A DNA stretch of 64,000 nucleotides from Hyphomonas sediminis (lineage in GTDB: Bacteria; Pseudomonadota; Alphaproteobacteria; Caulobacterales; Hyphomonadaceae), in assembly GCF_019679475.1 (NCBI RefSeq), contig NZ_JAIEZP010000001.1:2046001-2110000 (forward strand). Direction: 5' to 3'. Shown here piece after piece: positions 1 through 7,921 of the stretch. The translations under genes were made by a program, and so were the position numbers. Numbering within the stretch: position 1 is the first letter of the stretch; each line of letters starts with the position of its first letter. The notes below the pieces were generated by a model. That model did no database searches. It had not been told where the DNA came from and saw only the letters and a list, made by a program, of their open reading frames with translations.

Positions 1-203
1 CCGAGACCTATCGGCCATTGCGGTTCGGCTCGTCCGGCCCACGCGTGGCGGCGCTCCAGGGGCGGCTGATCCGGGATCATGACGGCGCGGTGAAACAGCT
101 GAGCGAAAACGGCGTCTTCGACACGGCAACTTCCTTTGCCGCGCTGATCGACAGCAAGCTGAGCCAGGGGGATTTTGCCTCCACAGTGGTGGCGGAGGCG
201 TGA
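1..203 (+). CDS. C-terminal fragment of a peptidoglycan-binding domain protein
   Basis: The reading frame is open from the window edge (codons in phase with base 3) to a TGA at 201-203, so only about 66 C-terminal residues are visible. They contain LRFGSSGPRVAALQGRL followed about 15 residues later by NGVFDTAT. This is the pattern of a PG_binding_1 repeat (a hydrophobic LQ..L helix, then G.F...T). Such domains anchor muralytic or secreted enzymes to peptidoglycan. The catalytic part lies outside the window, so the enzyme type cannot be named. It lies about 6 kb upstream of a GTA operon, but a link to it is only speculation. Confidence 0.6.
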   Translation, partial: ETYRPLRFGSSGPRVAALQGRLIRDHDGAVKQLSENGVFDTATSFAALIDSKLSQGDFASTVVAEA

Positions 204-282
204 GGGGCGTTGCCCCGGCGTGAGCGCGGGGGACACAGGATTGTCACTGGACGGGCGGGCGGGTGCGGGCTACCCCGGCTGG

Positions 283-1068
283 ATGACGACACGACCCAGA
301 CTGCTGAACCTTGAAACTGTCCGCAACTTCCGCGATTTTGGCGGCTATGAAAGCCGGCATGGCGGCGTGGTGAAGATGGGGCGGCTCTACCGCTCCGGCC
401 ACCATGCGGAGGCCTCCGAGACCGATCTGGCGCGGATGGCAGAAATGGGCATTCATGTGCAGGCCGATTTGCGCCGCCCGGACGAACGGGAAAAGTTCAA
501 GACGCGCTTCAAGGCGCCGATCACCATCACCCATGATGGTGGGCGGGAAACCGATGCGCCACATATCCGCTTCCTCTCGCAGATGAGCGTGGACGCCGAA
601 ACCGCCGATCAATGGATGGTGGAATATTACGAAGCGGCCCCCTTCAAGGCGCACCATACCGAAATGTTTACCGACTGGTTTGGACACTTGGCGGCCATGC
701 CGGGCGACGGCGCGGGCCTTGTGAACTGCGCCGCCGGCAAGGACCGCACGGGCATTCTCTGCGCCCTGACGCATCACATTCTTGGCGTGAGCGAGGAAGA
801 CGTGCGCGCCGACTATGATCTGACCAATGAAGCGGTGAATATTGCCGCGCGCCTGCCTGAGGCGGCGGCGTATTTCAACGACATGCTGGGCAAGGAATAC
901 CCGGCCGAAGTGTTCCGCCCGTTCATGGGCGTGCACCTGCGCTATCTCGAAAAAGCCTTTGCCACGATCAATGAGCGCGCAGGCTCGGTGGATGCCTATC
1001 TCGTCGACACGCTGAAGGTGGACGAGAAGATGCAGAACGCCATCCGTGAACGGCTGATCGAGAAGTAG
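283..1068 (+). CDS. Tyrosine-protein phosphatase (Y_phosphatase3-like)
   Basis: This 261-residue protein carries the CX5R phosphatase loop NCAAGKDRTG, with Cys149 as the predicted nucleophile and Arg155 as the phosphate-binding residue. The N-terminal segment NLETVRNFRDFGGY and the LYRSGHHAEASETD segment are typical of the bacterial dual-specificity/tyrosine phosphatase family related to fungal Siw14 and bacterial IphP-like enzymes. It should hydrolyse phosphotyrosine or phosphoinositide-type substrates; the real substrate is unknown. The ATG at 283 is preferred over an upstream in-frame ATG at 175 because the intervening 36 codons show no family similarity and overlap the preceding gene. No signal peptide is seen, so it is probably cytoplasmic. 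It converges with the frameshifted gene on the other strand, leaving only 24 bases between them. Confidence 0.88.
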   Translation: MTTRPRLLNLETVRNFRDFGGYESRHGGVVKMGRLYRSGHHAEASETDLARMAEMGIHVQADLRRPDEREKFKTRFKAPITITHDGGRETDAPHIRFLSQMSVDAETADQWMVEYYEAAPFKAHHTEMFTDWFGHLAAMPGDGAGLVNCAAGKDRTGILCALTHHILGVSEEDVRADYDLTNEAVNIAARLPEAAAYFNDMLGKEYPAEVFRPFMGVHLRYLEKAFATINERAGSVDAYLVDTLKVDEKMQNAIRERLIEK

Positions 1069-1092
1069 TCAATTCAGTTCGCAGGCGCGCCC

Positions 1093-1646
1093 TCACAGAC
1101 CCGCGACAAGGCGGTCTGCTTCTTGCCTTGAGCGCAGGGTGAGGAGCGGGACCCCCTGGCCGTGGGCGACGAGTTCTTTCAGGATCTTCGGGCTGGCGAG
1201 ACGCTCGAAGGTCCAGATGTAGTGCAGGAATTCGAAGTCGATCTTCTCGGGGCAGTTGTCGGCCATGTCGGGCCGGGTGCGGCCGCGATACTGGCGCCAG
1301 CGGCCGAAGGCGCCGCGCAAGGAGACCCAGCGCGGCGGACGCATCCAGATGACAAGATCCGTACGCGGCAGGCGCATATGGAGCGTGCCGGGGCTGGTGC
1401 CGTCGATGATCCAATTCTCTTCTGCGAGGACGCCTGCAAGGCGCGCGAGGGCTTCATCGCGGGGGCGTTCCTGCCAGCCGGGCAGCCAGAAGATCTCACG
1501 GTCCATCGAGACATGGCGCAGGCCGAGGCGGGCGGCGAGGGCGCGGGGAGCGTGCTTTTTCCACTGCCGGAGCATCCGATGACGAGGATGCGGCGGGCAG
1601 CGGCGAGCGTTGTGGCAGCTTCAGCAAGGGATAGCGCGGTGGGCAT
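1093..1646 (-). pseudogene. P-loop kinase-like (topology-modulation/adenylate-kinase-like) gene broken by a -1 frameshift
   Basis: Reading leftward from an ATG at 1646, the first about 34 codons end in a Walker A motif, ILVIGCSGSGKSTL. That frame then degenerates into a Pro/Ala-rich stretch. The expected continuation (RALAARLGLRHVSMDREI, then FWLPGWQERPRDEALARL and WIIDGT) is intact in the neighbouring frame down to 1093. Restoring one G next to the CCCC run at about 1545-1550 gives ..STLARALAARLGL.., the usual helix after the P-loop. The repaired protein would have about 184 residues and resemble FlaR/topology-modulation-like NTPases. The downstream frame looks well conserved, so the break is either very recent or a base missing from the assembly. 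Confidence 0.75.
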
Positions 1647-1657
1647 GAACGGGCGGT

Positions 1658-2857
1658 TCAGTTCGGGGGACGCCAGAGAGGCATGTGCGCAAGCGCGGCG
1701 AGCAGGTCTGACCGGGTGACGATACCGGCGAGGCTGCCATCCGGCGCAACGACTGGCACGGCCTGGACGCCGCCATCGGCGAGCAGGCGGACGAGGATGC
1801 CGATACTCTCGCCTGGCGCAACGGTATCACCCGGTGGACTCATGATCTCTTCGGCATGATGGGGCGCGCCGCGCCTGGCGAGCAGCAGCCCCGACAGGCT
1901 GCGCGCAAAACCCGACTGATTGAGAATGGCGGCATCACGGGCGCGCTGGATAAGGTCGTTCTGGGTGATGACGCCGAGAAGCTGGCCCTGCGGGCCGGTG
2001 ACCGGAAGGGTCTTGAAGCGGTGGCGGCGGAACAGCTCTGCCACATCGCGCAGGCGGGTCTGGGGCGTTACGGTGGTCAGGTCTTTCGACATGATTTCGC
2101 CGCAGGTGAGGCCGCCGACATGAAGGCGGGCGGCCTCGGTTTCGGCTTCGGCGAGCAGGCGGCCAAAATCCTCCGTGCCGATATTGGCGGAAAGGCGGTA
2201 GCGTTCGAGGATGCCGGCAAGGGCCTCCGGCGAGAGGCCGAGGCGGGATTGCGGCGGGCGATCGCGCGTACCGTGGGTGTTGGCTTCTCCCGGCTGGCGG
2301 AAGGGGTAGACGCGGCCTGTGAGGCGGTTCCAGACGATGGCGAGGACAACAAGGAGGGACGTATCCAGCAGCACCGGGGCAAGGGCGAAGCTGTAGCCAA
2401 GATCGTGAACCATCTGTTCACTGAGGACCGTGGCGAGGGCAACGGCGGCGCCTGGCGGGTGCATGGCGCGCAACATTGCCATGGCGAGGATGGAGCCGGT
2501 GATCGCAACGCCGACAGCGGCGAGCTGGGGCAGGCCGCTGAGGATGGCGGTGATGGCAATGAGGGCAGAGGCGGTGTTGCCGACGATCGCGGACCAGGGC
2601 TGGGCCAGGGGTGAATTGGGCACGGCAAACAGAAGGAACGCGCTTGCGCCCAGCGGGGCGATCAGCAACAGGCCGTGAGGCAGGTCTGTGGCCAGTTGGT
2701 GATGGACACTGAGCAGGAGGAAGCCGCTGAGGGCGAGCGCAAGGCCCGCGCCGGCGCCGGCACGGACAGCCTCGACAAAGCGGGGCCGGGCCATGGCCGG
2801 GCCAAACCATCGGCTGAGATGGTGGAGCCATCCAAGGGGGTGTTTCTGATGCTGCAC
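1658..2857 (-). CDS. HPP family integral membrane protein with tandem CBS domains
   Basis: The N-terminal half has four hydrophobic segments and the family signature LRAMHPPGAAVALA, the His-Pro-Pro motif that names the HPP family. The C-terminal half holds two CBS motifs: IMSKDLTTVTPQTRLRDVAE, and IMSPPGDTVAPGESIGILV with GIVTRSDLLAAL. HPP proteins are thought to be transporters (nitrite transport has been proposed for plant and cyanobacterial members), and a CBS pair usually binds adenine nucleotides, so ligand-gated transport is a reasonable inference. The start is uncertain. The longest frame begins with a GTG at 2929 that sits inside a terminator hairpin, so I chose the next in-frame GTG (2857). 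An ATG at 2794 would remove WLHHLSRWFGPA, which aligns with the usual family N-terminus. Confidence 0.85.
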   Translation of the reverse strand: MQHQKHPLGWLHHLSRWFGPAMARPRFVEAVRAGAGAGLALALSGFLLLSVHHQLATDLPHGLLLIAPLGASAFLLFAVPNSPLAQPWSAIVGNTASALIAITAILSGLPQLAAVGVAITGSILAMAMLRAMHPPGAAVALATVLSEQMVHDLGYSFALAPVLLDTSLLVVLAIVWNRLTGRVYPFRQPGEANTHGTRDRPPQSRLGLSPEALAGILERYRLSANIGTEDFGRLLAEAETEAARLHVGGLTCGEIMSKDLTTVTPQTRLRDVAELFRRHRFKTLPVTGPQGQLLGVITQNDLIQRARDAAILNQSGFARSLSGLLLARRGAPHHAEEIMSPPGDTVAPGESIGILVRLLADGGVQAVPVVAPDGSLAGIVTRSDLLAALAHMPLWRPPN

Positions 2858-2914
2858 GTGTCTCTGGCCCTGCTGCTGGCATTCTGCGCGTGCGTAGGCC
2901 GATAACGTAAACAA

Positions 2915-2946
2915 GTCACCCCCGCGCACGGCGTGGCGGGGGTGAC
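2915..2946 (-). terminator. Rho-independent terminator after the Sel1-like gene
   Basis: A perfect 11-bp inverted repeat (GTCACCCCCGC / GCGGGGGTGAC, 10-nt loop) lies 35 bases beyond the stop of the minus-strand gene that ends at 2981. On that strand it is followed by TTGTTT. Confidence 0.7.
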
Positions 2947-2980
2947 GATCTGGTGGGAGATGAGCCTTGCTGGCCGGACT

Positions 2981-4276
2981 TTACTGGCAGACCTGCGCGC
3001 TGGTGTTGCTGCCGCGCATGGTGCAGTGGGCCCAGCGGTATTTCTGCTTGGTTTCAGCGGAGATCTGGGCGGCGCTTTTCATCGGCGGGAGCGAGGAAGA
3101 CGGGCTGCTGGAGGCGTAGCGCGGGGCGGAGGAACCGTAGAGGGCGTTCCAGCGGGCGTCTGCCATGCCAGGCTCGTTTGTACCGGTACCAAATGTTCCC
3201 TCAAGACCTGTTCCGCGGGCGGAGAGTTCGGCGTCGGCGGCGGCGCGCACCGGGCCCGAGTTGAACCAGAGGGCGGCGGCATAGAGATCGTTGGTGGAGA
3301 CTTCGCCCATGCGGCCGGCGGCCTTGGTGGCGAGGATGGCTTTCTGGGCAAGATCGCGCGAGCCGGTGGAGTTGATGGCGGCGCTGACCGCATCGCCATA
3401 GCGGCCCTGGGCGAGCGGAGTGTCGACCATCGCGTTGAGGGAGGCCATCTTGGCGGTGTATTCGGCCATTTCGCGATTGTAGGTTTCCCATTCGGTGGCG
3501 CGGCCGCAGGACTCCGTGTGGCCCTTCTCGCAGGCGCGGCGCAGGTAGGTGGCGCCGATGTCGTATTCCTCGATGGCGAGATAGACGCCGGCGACATTGC
3601 GGCAGTCGCCGCCGCTGTTCTGCTCGTCGCAGCGGATCATGGAATAGAGGAGCCCTTTCTGGGCGTCGAAGGTGGGCGCGTCGGGATTGGCGTAGGTGCG
3701 GGCGGCGACGTCGCAGCCCATGACATCGTGATACTTGTCGCACGCGCGCTCGGCGAACCAGCCGGCATTGGCGGCGTCGATCATCGAAGGGTATTTGCCC
3801 TCGCTGCCGTCATACGCCCAGTAGAGGCCCCAGAAGCAGGGACTGCGCACGCCGGCTTCGCAGCCAGCCTTGGCGGTGGCGACGGCCTTGTCGAAATCAT
3901 GGGCGGGCGAGGTGGCGCTGAGGCGCTGGCCGATGCTCTTGTCGCAGCCATCGACATGGCCCATCGCGCAGGCGCGCTCCATGTATTCGACGCCCTGGAC
4001 GACATTCTTGGGCACATTGCCATCGCCATTGATGGCGAAATATCCGCTGGTGGTGCAGCCATCGGGGATGCCCATGTCGCAGGACTTCAGGAAGAAGGTG
4101 GTGGCTTTCTGCTTGTCTTCCGGGGCGCCGATGCCCTGGGCGTATTCGGCGCCGGTGTAGAAGCAGGCTTCCGCGTCGCCGGCATTGCAGGCGGGCTCGG
4201 ACTCGGTCTGAGCGCTGGCAGGGGCGGCGAAGAAGGCGGTGGCGGCCGAGATGGCAGCAAGGGCGAGGATGCGCAT
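2981..4276 (-). CDS. Secreted cysteine-rich Sel1/TPR-like repeat protein
   Basis: The 431-residue product begins with a clear signal peptide, MRILALAAISAATAFFAAPA, with cleavage predicted after SAQ; this fixes the start at 4276 rather than at the longer in-frame start 4393. The mature part repeats units such as GDAEACFYTG, MGHVDGCDKS and KGHTESCGRAT, each ending in a paired Cys pattern like the disulfide-stapled Sel1-like repeats of the Helicobacter cysteine-rich (Hcp) proteins. The last 120 residues lack repeats and are Ser/Ala-rich. It is expected in the periplasm as a protein-interaction scaffold; no partner is suggested by its neighbours. A strong hairpin terminator follows it. Confidence 0.75.
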   Translation of the reverse strand: MRILALAAISAATAFFAAPASAQTESEPACNAGDAEACFYTGAEYAQGIGAPEDKQKATTFFLKSCDMGIPDGCTTSGYFAINGDGNVPKNVVQGVEYMERACAMGHVDGCDKSIGQRLSATSPAHDFDKAVATAKAGCEAGVRSPCFWGLYWAYDGSEGKYPSMIDAANAGWFAERACDKYHDVMGCDVAARTYANPDAPTFDAQKGLLYSMIRCDEQNSGGDCRNVAGVYLAIEEYDIGATYLRRACEKGHTESCGRATEWETYNREMAEYTAKMASLNAMVDTPLAQGRYGDAVSAAINSTGSRDLAQKAILATKAAGRMGEVSTNDLYAAALWFNSGPVRAAADAELSARGTGLEGTFGTGTNEPGMADARWNALYGSSAPRYASSSPSSSLPPMKSAAQISAETKQKYRWAHCTMRGSNTSAQVCQ

Positions 4277-4380
4277 GAGGCAGGCTCCCAGGGTAGCTAG
4301 GGGACGGGCGTGCCTTGATGTTTGAGGGAATTTGGCGCGGAGGGCGCACCCCTGTTCAGGGGGGAATGCCTTGCAGGCGG

Positions 4381-4419
4381 CCCTCACCCCCAACCCCCTA
4401 TCCCACGGGAGAGGGAGCT
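4381..4419. repeat. Dispersed C-rich intergenic palindrome, copy 1
   Basis: The block starting CCCTCACCCCCAACCCCC and ending in TCCCACGGGAGAGGGA is closely similar to two blocks at 62085-62122 and 62162-62199, all in gaps between genes. Each has a C-rich arm and a small TCCC..GGGA palindrome, as in the short mobile-type repeats scattered through many proteobacterial genomes. Confidence 0.7.
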
Positions 4420-4426
4420 TTTGGGA

Positions 4427-5023
4427 TCAGGTGCGGAAGGAGCGGCGGCCGAAATAGGGGCTGGCGGCGGGCGGCGTGGTTTCGCTGTCGCTGCTGGCGG
4501 GCTTTTCTTCGGTGGTGGCAGGCTCAGCGGCGGGCGTATCGTCCGTCAGGCTGAGGGAGCCGGCGCCCCACGCGTCTTTTTTCGGCTCGGCAGGCTGTTC
4601 AGCGGGCGTTTCTGCAGCGGTTTCTGCAGGCTCGGCGGTTTCTACCTCGAGCGTTTCGACGGCTTCGGGCTCGGGTTCAGCTTCCGGCAGGGCGACCGCC
4701 GCGATGAGATCGCGGACATGGGCGACGGCGGCAGAGGCGGTGGAGACTTCGAAGTCCGGCACGCGCTTGTCGAGGCGGCGAGCGAGCTGGCGGGCCTGAT
4801 GGTGGGTGAGGGATTTCAGCTGCGGGAGGAAGATATCCTCGCCGACAGCGGCCTTGATGACCGCGAGGCTTTCCGGCGTCTGGCCAGCCGAGAGCAGCAG
4901 CTTCTTGACGATCATGCCGGCGGCGGCAGCCCAGTCCTTGTCGGAGACCGCTTCAAGCTGGCCCTGAAGGCCAAGAAGGGCGCGCAGGGCATCTGCGCCG
5001 TGGATGCCGCCAGGCTCGGTCAT
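4427..5023 (-). CDS. Hypothetical protein, partner of the ParA-like ATPase
   Basis: The 198-residue product has a helical N-terminal half (ADALRALLGLQGQLEAVSDK, then LTHHQARQLARRLDKRVPDF) and a low-complexity tail very rich in Glu, Pro, Ala and Thr from about residue 112, ending in PYFGRRSFRT. The ATG at 5023 overlaps the stop of the upstream ParA-like gene as ATGA, so translation is probably coupled. That coupling suggests it regulates or is a cargo adaptor of the ATPase, as ParB-type or other small partners do, but I see no ParB or helix-turn-helix motif. Function unknown. Confidence 0.7.
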   Translation of the reverse strand: MTEPGGIHGADALRALLGLQGQLEAVSDKDWAAAAGMIVKKLLLSAGQTPESLAVIKAAVGEDIFLPQLKSLTHHQARQLARRLDKRVPDFEVSTASAAVAHVRDLIAAVALPEAEPEPEAVETLEVETAEPAETAAETPAEQPAEPKKDAWGAGSLSLTDDTPAAEPATTEEKPASSDSETTPPAASPYFGRRSFRT

Positions 5024-5904
5024 GCAACTTTCTCCCGCACTTCCGTGAGGAGCTGTTCGATGATCTGGAGCGCTTCGCCCGACCATTTGGCCTGCAGCGT
5101 CGGCTCCGGCCCGAGCTCGATCGGGTTGGTGGCGAAGCCCGGCTTCATCGGGATCACGGTCTTGAACATCGCAAACTCGGTCTCGGCAGCATTGGCAGCG
5201 TCCCGCATCGCGCCGAGAACGACCTGCTGATGGGATGAGCCATCATAGCGGGTGGCGAGCACGCACGGGAGCGTTTCAATATCCCGGTCTCGCAGATTCT
5301 TCATGATGTCGCCAGTGAAGAGGTCGAGGCCTAGCGTGGACATGAAATCCGGAATGGTGGGCACGATGATCAGGTGGCTGGCGGCGAGCACCGTTTCGGT
5401 CATCACCGAGATGCCGGGCGGGCAATCGAACAGGATCACGTCATACTGCGCCTTGAGCAGGTTCAGGTCATCCCGCAGGCGCTTGCCGACCTGGTTCTGT
5501 AGGGCCTGCATGGCATAGCCCTTGGCGGTGAGTTCGAAGATCAGCTCGCGCTCTGTCTTGCGAAGGCGCGGCGAGGAGGGGATCAGGTCCAGCGGCAGGG
5601 GCTTGCCCTTGAACGACACATCGCTCGCATCGGTGACAATGAATTCACCCAGACGGCGTTGTTCGCCGGCGAAGAAATTCTCCAGCAGCCAATCTGAAAT
5701 GGTCATGTAGTCGTTGATCGCCTGGAACAGGTGTTCATCGCCATTGTTGCCGAAGATCAGCAGCGAGGCGTTGGCCTGTGTATCAAGATCGATCACCAGC
5801 GTGCGCATGCCGGAAGCGGCAAACGCCTCAGCCAGGCTGACACATGTGGTGGTTTTGCCGACACCGCCTTTGGAATTGGCGATGGAAATGACGCGGGCAG
5901 ACAT
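5020..5904 (-). CDS. ParA/MinD-family ATPase (Walker-type partition ATPase)
   Basis: This 294-residue protein starts VISIANSKGGVGKTTTCVSL, the deviant Walker A of the ParA family with its signature lysine (Lys12). It continues with LVIDLDTQANAS (Walker A') and VILFDCPPGISV (Walker B). These proteins dimerise on ATP binding and position chromosomes, plasmids or protein complexes on the nucleoid or membrane. No parS-like iteron and no parB lie nearby, so this is an orphan ParA whose partner is probably the overlapping downstream gene. It is transcribed divergently from the GTA operon, in the place where GTA terminase genes are usually found. It is not MipZ-like in its N-terminus. Confidence 0.88.
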   Translation of the reverse strand: MSARVISIANSKGGVGKTTTCVSLAEAFAASGMRTLVIDLDTQANASLLIFGNNGDEHLFQAINDYMTISDWLLENFFAGEQRRLGEFIVTDASDVSFKGKPLPLDLIPSSPRLRKTERELIFELTAKGYAMQALQNQVGKRLRDDLNLLKAQYDVILFDCPPGISVMTETVLAASHLIIVPTIPDFMSTLGLDLFTGDIMKNLRDRDIETLPCVLATRYDGSSHQQVVLGAMRDAANAAETEFAMFKTVIPMKPGFATNPIELGPEPTLQAKWSGEALQIIEQLLTEVREKVA

Positions 5905-6026
5905 GTTTCGATTCTGTTCCTGTCTTTGTCAGAGCGGGGCTCATGCCAGATATAGGGGGACAAGGCCACCTCTATCCACGCTTTTCTGCCCTGCTGCCGG
6001 ATAAAACTTTCTCAATGATTCAATGA

Positions 6027-6069
6027 CGCGCGCGTGATGCGCGCCGTGAAAATGGCGGAGATATCCGCC
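6027..6069 (+). promoter_or_regulatory. Two palindromes in the GTA operon upstream region
   Basis: The 230-base gap between the ParA-like gene and the portal gene must hold the GTA promoter. Two inverted repeats are visible: GCGCGC / GCGCGC around a GTGAT loop (6028-6044), and GGCGGA-GATA-TCCGCC (6054-6069). They could be operators or leader-RNA hairpins. I could not fix a convincing -35/-10 pair. Confidence 0.35.
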
Positions 6070-6134
6070 GGGGGGTGCCACCGGTTCACACTGCGAACTG
6101 TCGAGAACAACCGGCAGCAAGCAGGGAGCGGAAA

Positions 6135-7259
6135 TTGAACTGGAACTGGCCATTCGGAAAATCAAGGCAGGAGCTGAAATCTGCCTGGCCGCTGGTGGCG
6201 CTCTCCGAGCCGCGCGCGGCGAACTGGGGATCGCGGGAAGCGGGCGCGCTGACGCGGGACGGATACCTGAAAAACGCGGTGGCATATCGCTGTGTGCGGA
6301 TGGTTTCCGAGGCGGCGGCGTCCATTCCGATGCGGTCCTCCCATGACGCTGTTGGGCGCCTGATGCGCCACCCGATGCCGGAGGCCGCCTCGGCGGGATT
6401 CCTGGAGGCGGTGTATACGGATCTTCTGCTGACAGGGAACGCCTTTGTGGAGGCTGTGCGCCTGCCGGGGGAGACGGCGGTGGCCGCGCTTTACCCCATC
6501 CGCACGCAGCGGGTGCGCCCGGTGAAGGATGCGAGCGGCTGGGTTTCGGCCTGGGCCATCAAGGGGCAGGGAACCGAGCGGCGCGTGGGGCGGGACGCGG
6601 GCGGTTGGTGCCCCATCCTGCAAGTGAAGCTCTACAATCCGGGCGATGAGGCGATGGGCCTGCCGCCGCTGGCCGCCGCGCGCCGCGCGCTGGACCTGCA
6701 CAATGCCGCCGCCGACTGGGCCAAGGCCCTGATCGACAATTCGGCGAAGCCTTCGGGCGCGCTGGTCTATGGCGGCGGCGGGCGCATTCCGCCCGAACAG
6801 TATGACCGGCTGAAGGAAGAACTGGCACAGAACTTTTCTGGCGCGGGCAATGCCGGGCGGCCAATGCTGCTGGAAGGCGGACTGCAATGGCAGGCCCTTT
6901 CCCTTTCGCCCGCGGAGATGGACTTCCAGGAGACGCGGGCCGCCGCCGCACGGGAGATTGCGCTGGCGCTGGGCGTGCCGCCGATGCTGCTGGGGATTCC
7001 GGGAGACAATACGTATTCGAACTATCGGGAGGCGAATGCCGCTTTCTGGCGGATGACCGCGTTACCGCTGGCGCAGCGCTTTGCGGGGGCGCTTTCCTGC
7101 TGGCTGGATGAGCCGTTTGGCGAGGATGTGGCGGTTACGCTGGATCTGGACGCTGTGCCGGCGCTGGCGGGCGAGCGGGAGGCGCTGTGGGCGCGGATCG
7201 GCGCGGCGGATTTCCTGACGCCGGAAGAGAAGCGCGCGCTGGCGGACGTTTCGCCATGA
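6135..7259 (+). CDS. GTA portal protein (HK97-type; g3)
   Basis: The 374-residue product has the HK97/GTA portal layout. Near the N-terminus are LTRDGYLKNAVAYRCVRMVS and a PMRSSHD..GRLMRHPMPEA segment, then LLLTGNAFVEAVR, and late in the protein LALGVPPMLLGIPGDNTYSNYREANAAFW, all conserved in phage portals. It forms the dodecameric DNA-entry ring at one capsid vertex. I chose the TTG at 6135: it is preceded by AGGGAG at 6123 with good spacing and gives the family-like start NWNWPFGKS. A GTG at 6075 would add 20 unlikely residues. It is the first gene of the operon; in Rhodobacter-type clusters it would be preceded by terminase genes, which are absent here. Confidence 0.92.
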   Translation: MNWNWPFGKSRQELKSAWPLVALSEPRAANWGSREAGALTRDGYLKNAVAYRCVRMVSEAAASIPMRSSHDAVGRLMRHPMPEAASAGFLEAVYTDLLLTGNAFVEAVRLPGETAVAALYPIRTQRVRPVKDASGWVSAWAIKGQGTERRVGRDAGGWCPILQVKLYNPGDEAMGLPPLAAARRALDLHNAAADWAKALIDNSAKPSGALVYGGGGRIPPEQYDRLKEELAQNFSGAGNAGRPMLLEGGLQWQALSLSPAEMDFQETRAAAAREIALALGVPPMLLGIPGDNTYSNYREANAAFWRMTALPLAQRFAGALSCWLDEPFGEDVAVTLDLDAVPALAGEREALWARIGAADFLTPEEKRALADVSP

Positions 7260-7489
7260 GGATCCAGGGGAAAGTGACAGTCGCGCTGGTGCTGGCGGTG
7301 CTGGTGCAGGCGGGCGGGGCGGCCTTCTGGGCGGGCGCGGCGGCGGAGCGGATTTCCGCGCTGGAAGCAGCGGCGGCGACATCGCGGCCTGTGGCCGAGC
7401 GGCTGGCCCGGCTGGAGGCGGAGATGGCGGCTGTGCGCGCGCAGCTGGACCGGATGGAGCGGCGGTTGGAGGCGGAAAATGCGCGCTGA
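7256..7489 (+). CDS. Small membrane/coiled-coil protein in GTA g3.5 position
   Basis: The start overlaps the portal stop as ATGA. The 77-residue product has one N-terminal hydrophobic segment (VTVALVLAVLVQAG...AFWAGA, about residues 7-28). The rest is a charged heptad-like helix with Leu/Ala and Glu/Arg alternation (RLARLEAEMAAVRAQLDRM), most likely a coiled coil. The position between portal and prohead protease matches the poorly understood g3.5 of the Rhodobacter GTA. The TM-plus-coiled-coil shape recalls small phage membrane proteins such as spanin or holin accessories, but the role is unknown. Confidence 0.7.
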   Translation: MRIQGKVTVALVLAVLVQAGGAAFWAGAAAERISALEAAAATSRPVAERLARLEAEMAAVRAQLDRMERRLEAENAR

Positions 7490-7895
7490 GCCGGTGTTGA
7501 TCGAGGGATATGCGAGCCTGTTTGGCGTGGGCGACGACAGCGGAGACCTGGTGAGGGCGGGCGCGTTTGCGCGCAGCCTGAAGCGGGCGGGCAGCCTGCC
7601 CATGCTGATGCAGCACCGGGACGGGGCGCGGGCCGGGCAATGGACGCGCATCAGCGAGGACGGGCGCGGCCTGTTCGTGCGCGGACTGGTCGAGGCGCCC
7701 GGCGCGCTGGCGATGGTGGGGCGCGGGCTGAACGGGCTGTCCATCGGCTTTCGCCCCACGCTGTGGCGGCCGCGAACGGGCGGCGGGCGCGAGCTGATCG
7801 AGGTGGACCTCGTGGAGATATCGCTGGTGCAGGCGCCGATGCTGAGGGGCGCGAGATTTACAGTTCAGGGACGAAGCCTGATCCGGGCGGCGTGA
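7479..7895 (+). CDS. GTA prohead protease (HK97 family; g4)
   Basis: The 138-residue protein matches the U35-type prohead protease fold. It has IEGYASLFGVGDDSGDLVRAGAF at the N-terminus, the catalytic histidine in MLMQHRDG (His46) and the catalytic serine in LNGLSIGF (Ser88), followed by VDLVEISLVQAPML. It would cleave the capsid protein N-terminal region during head maturation. It overlaps the previous gene by 11 bases and is followed directly by the capsid gene. Confidence 0.9.
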   Translation: MRAEPVLIEGYASLFGVGDDSGDLVRAGAFARSLKRAGSLPMLMQHRDGARAGQWTRISEDGRGLFVRGLVEAPGALAMVGRGLNGLSIGFRPTLWRPRTGGGRELIEVDLVEISLVQAPMLRGARFTVQGRSLIRAA

Positions 7896-7921
7896 TGGAA
7901 ATGGTCAACAAAGGAGACGAC

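Noticed and set aside
1856-2614. A 252-codon + strand frame across the HPP/CBS gene
   Set aside because: No domain is visible and the opposite strand holds clear HPP and CBS motifs.
2933-4300. A 455-codon + strand frame over the Sel1-like gene
   Set aside because: Gly/Ala-rich shadow; the minus-strand frame has a signal peptide and regular Cys repeats.
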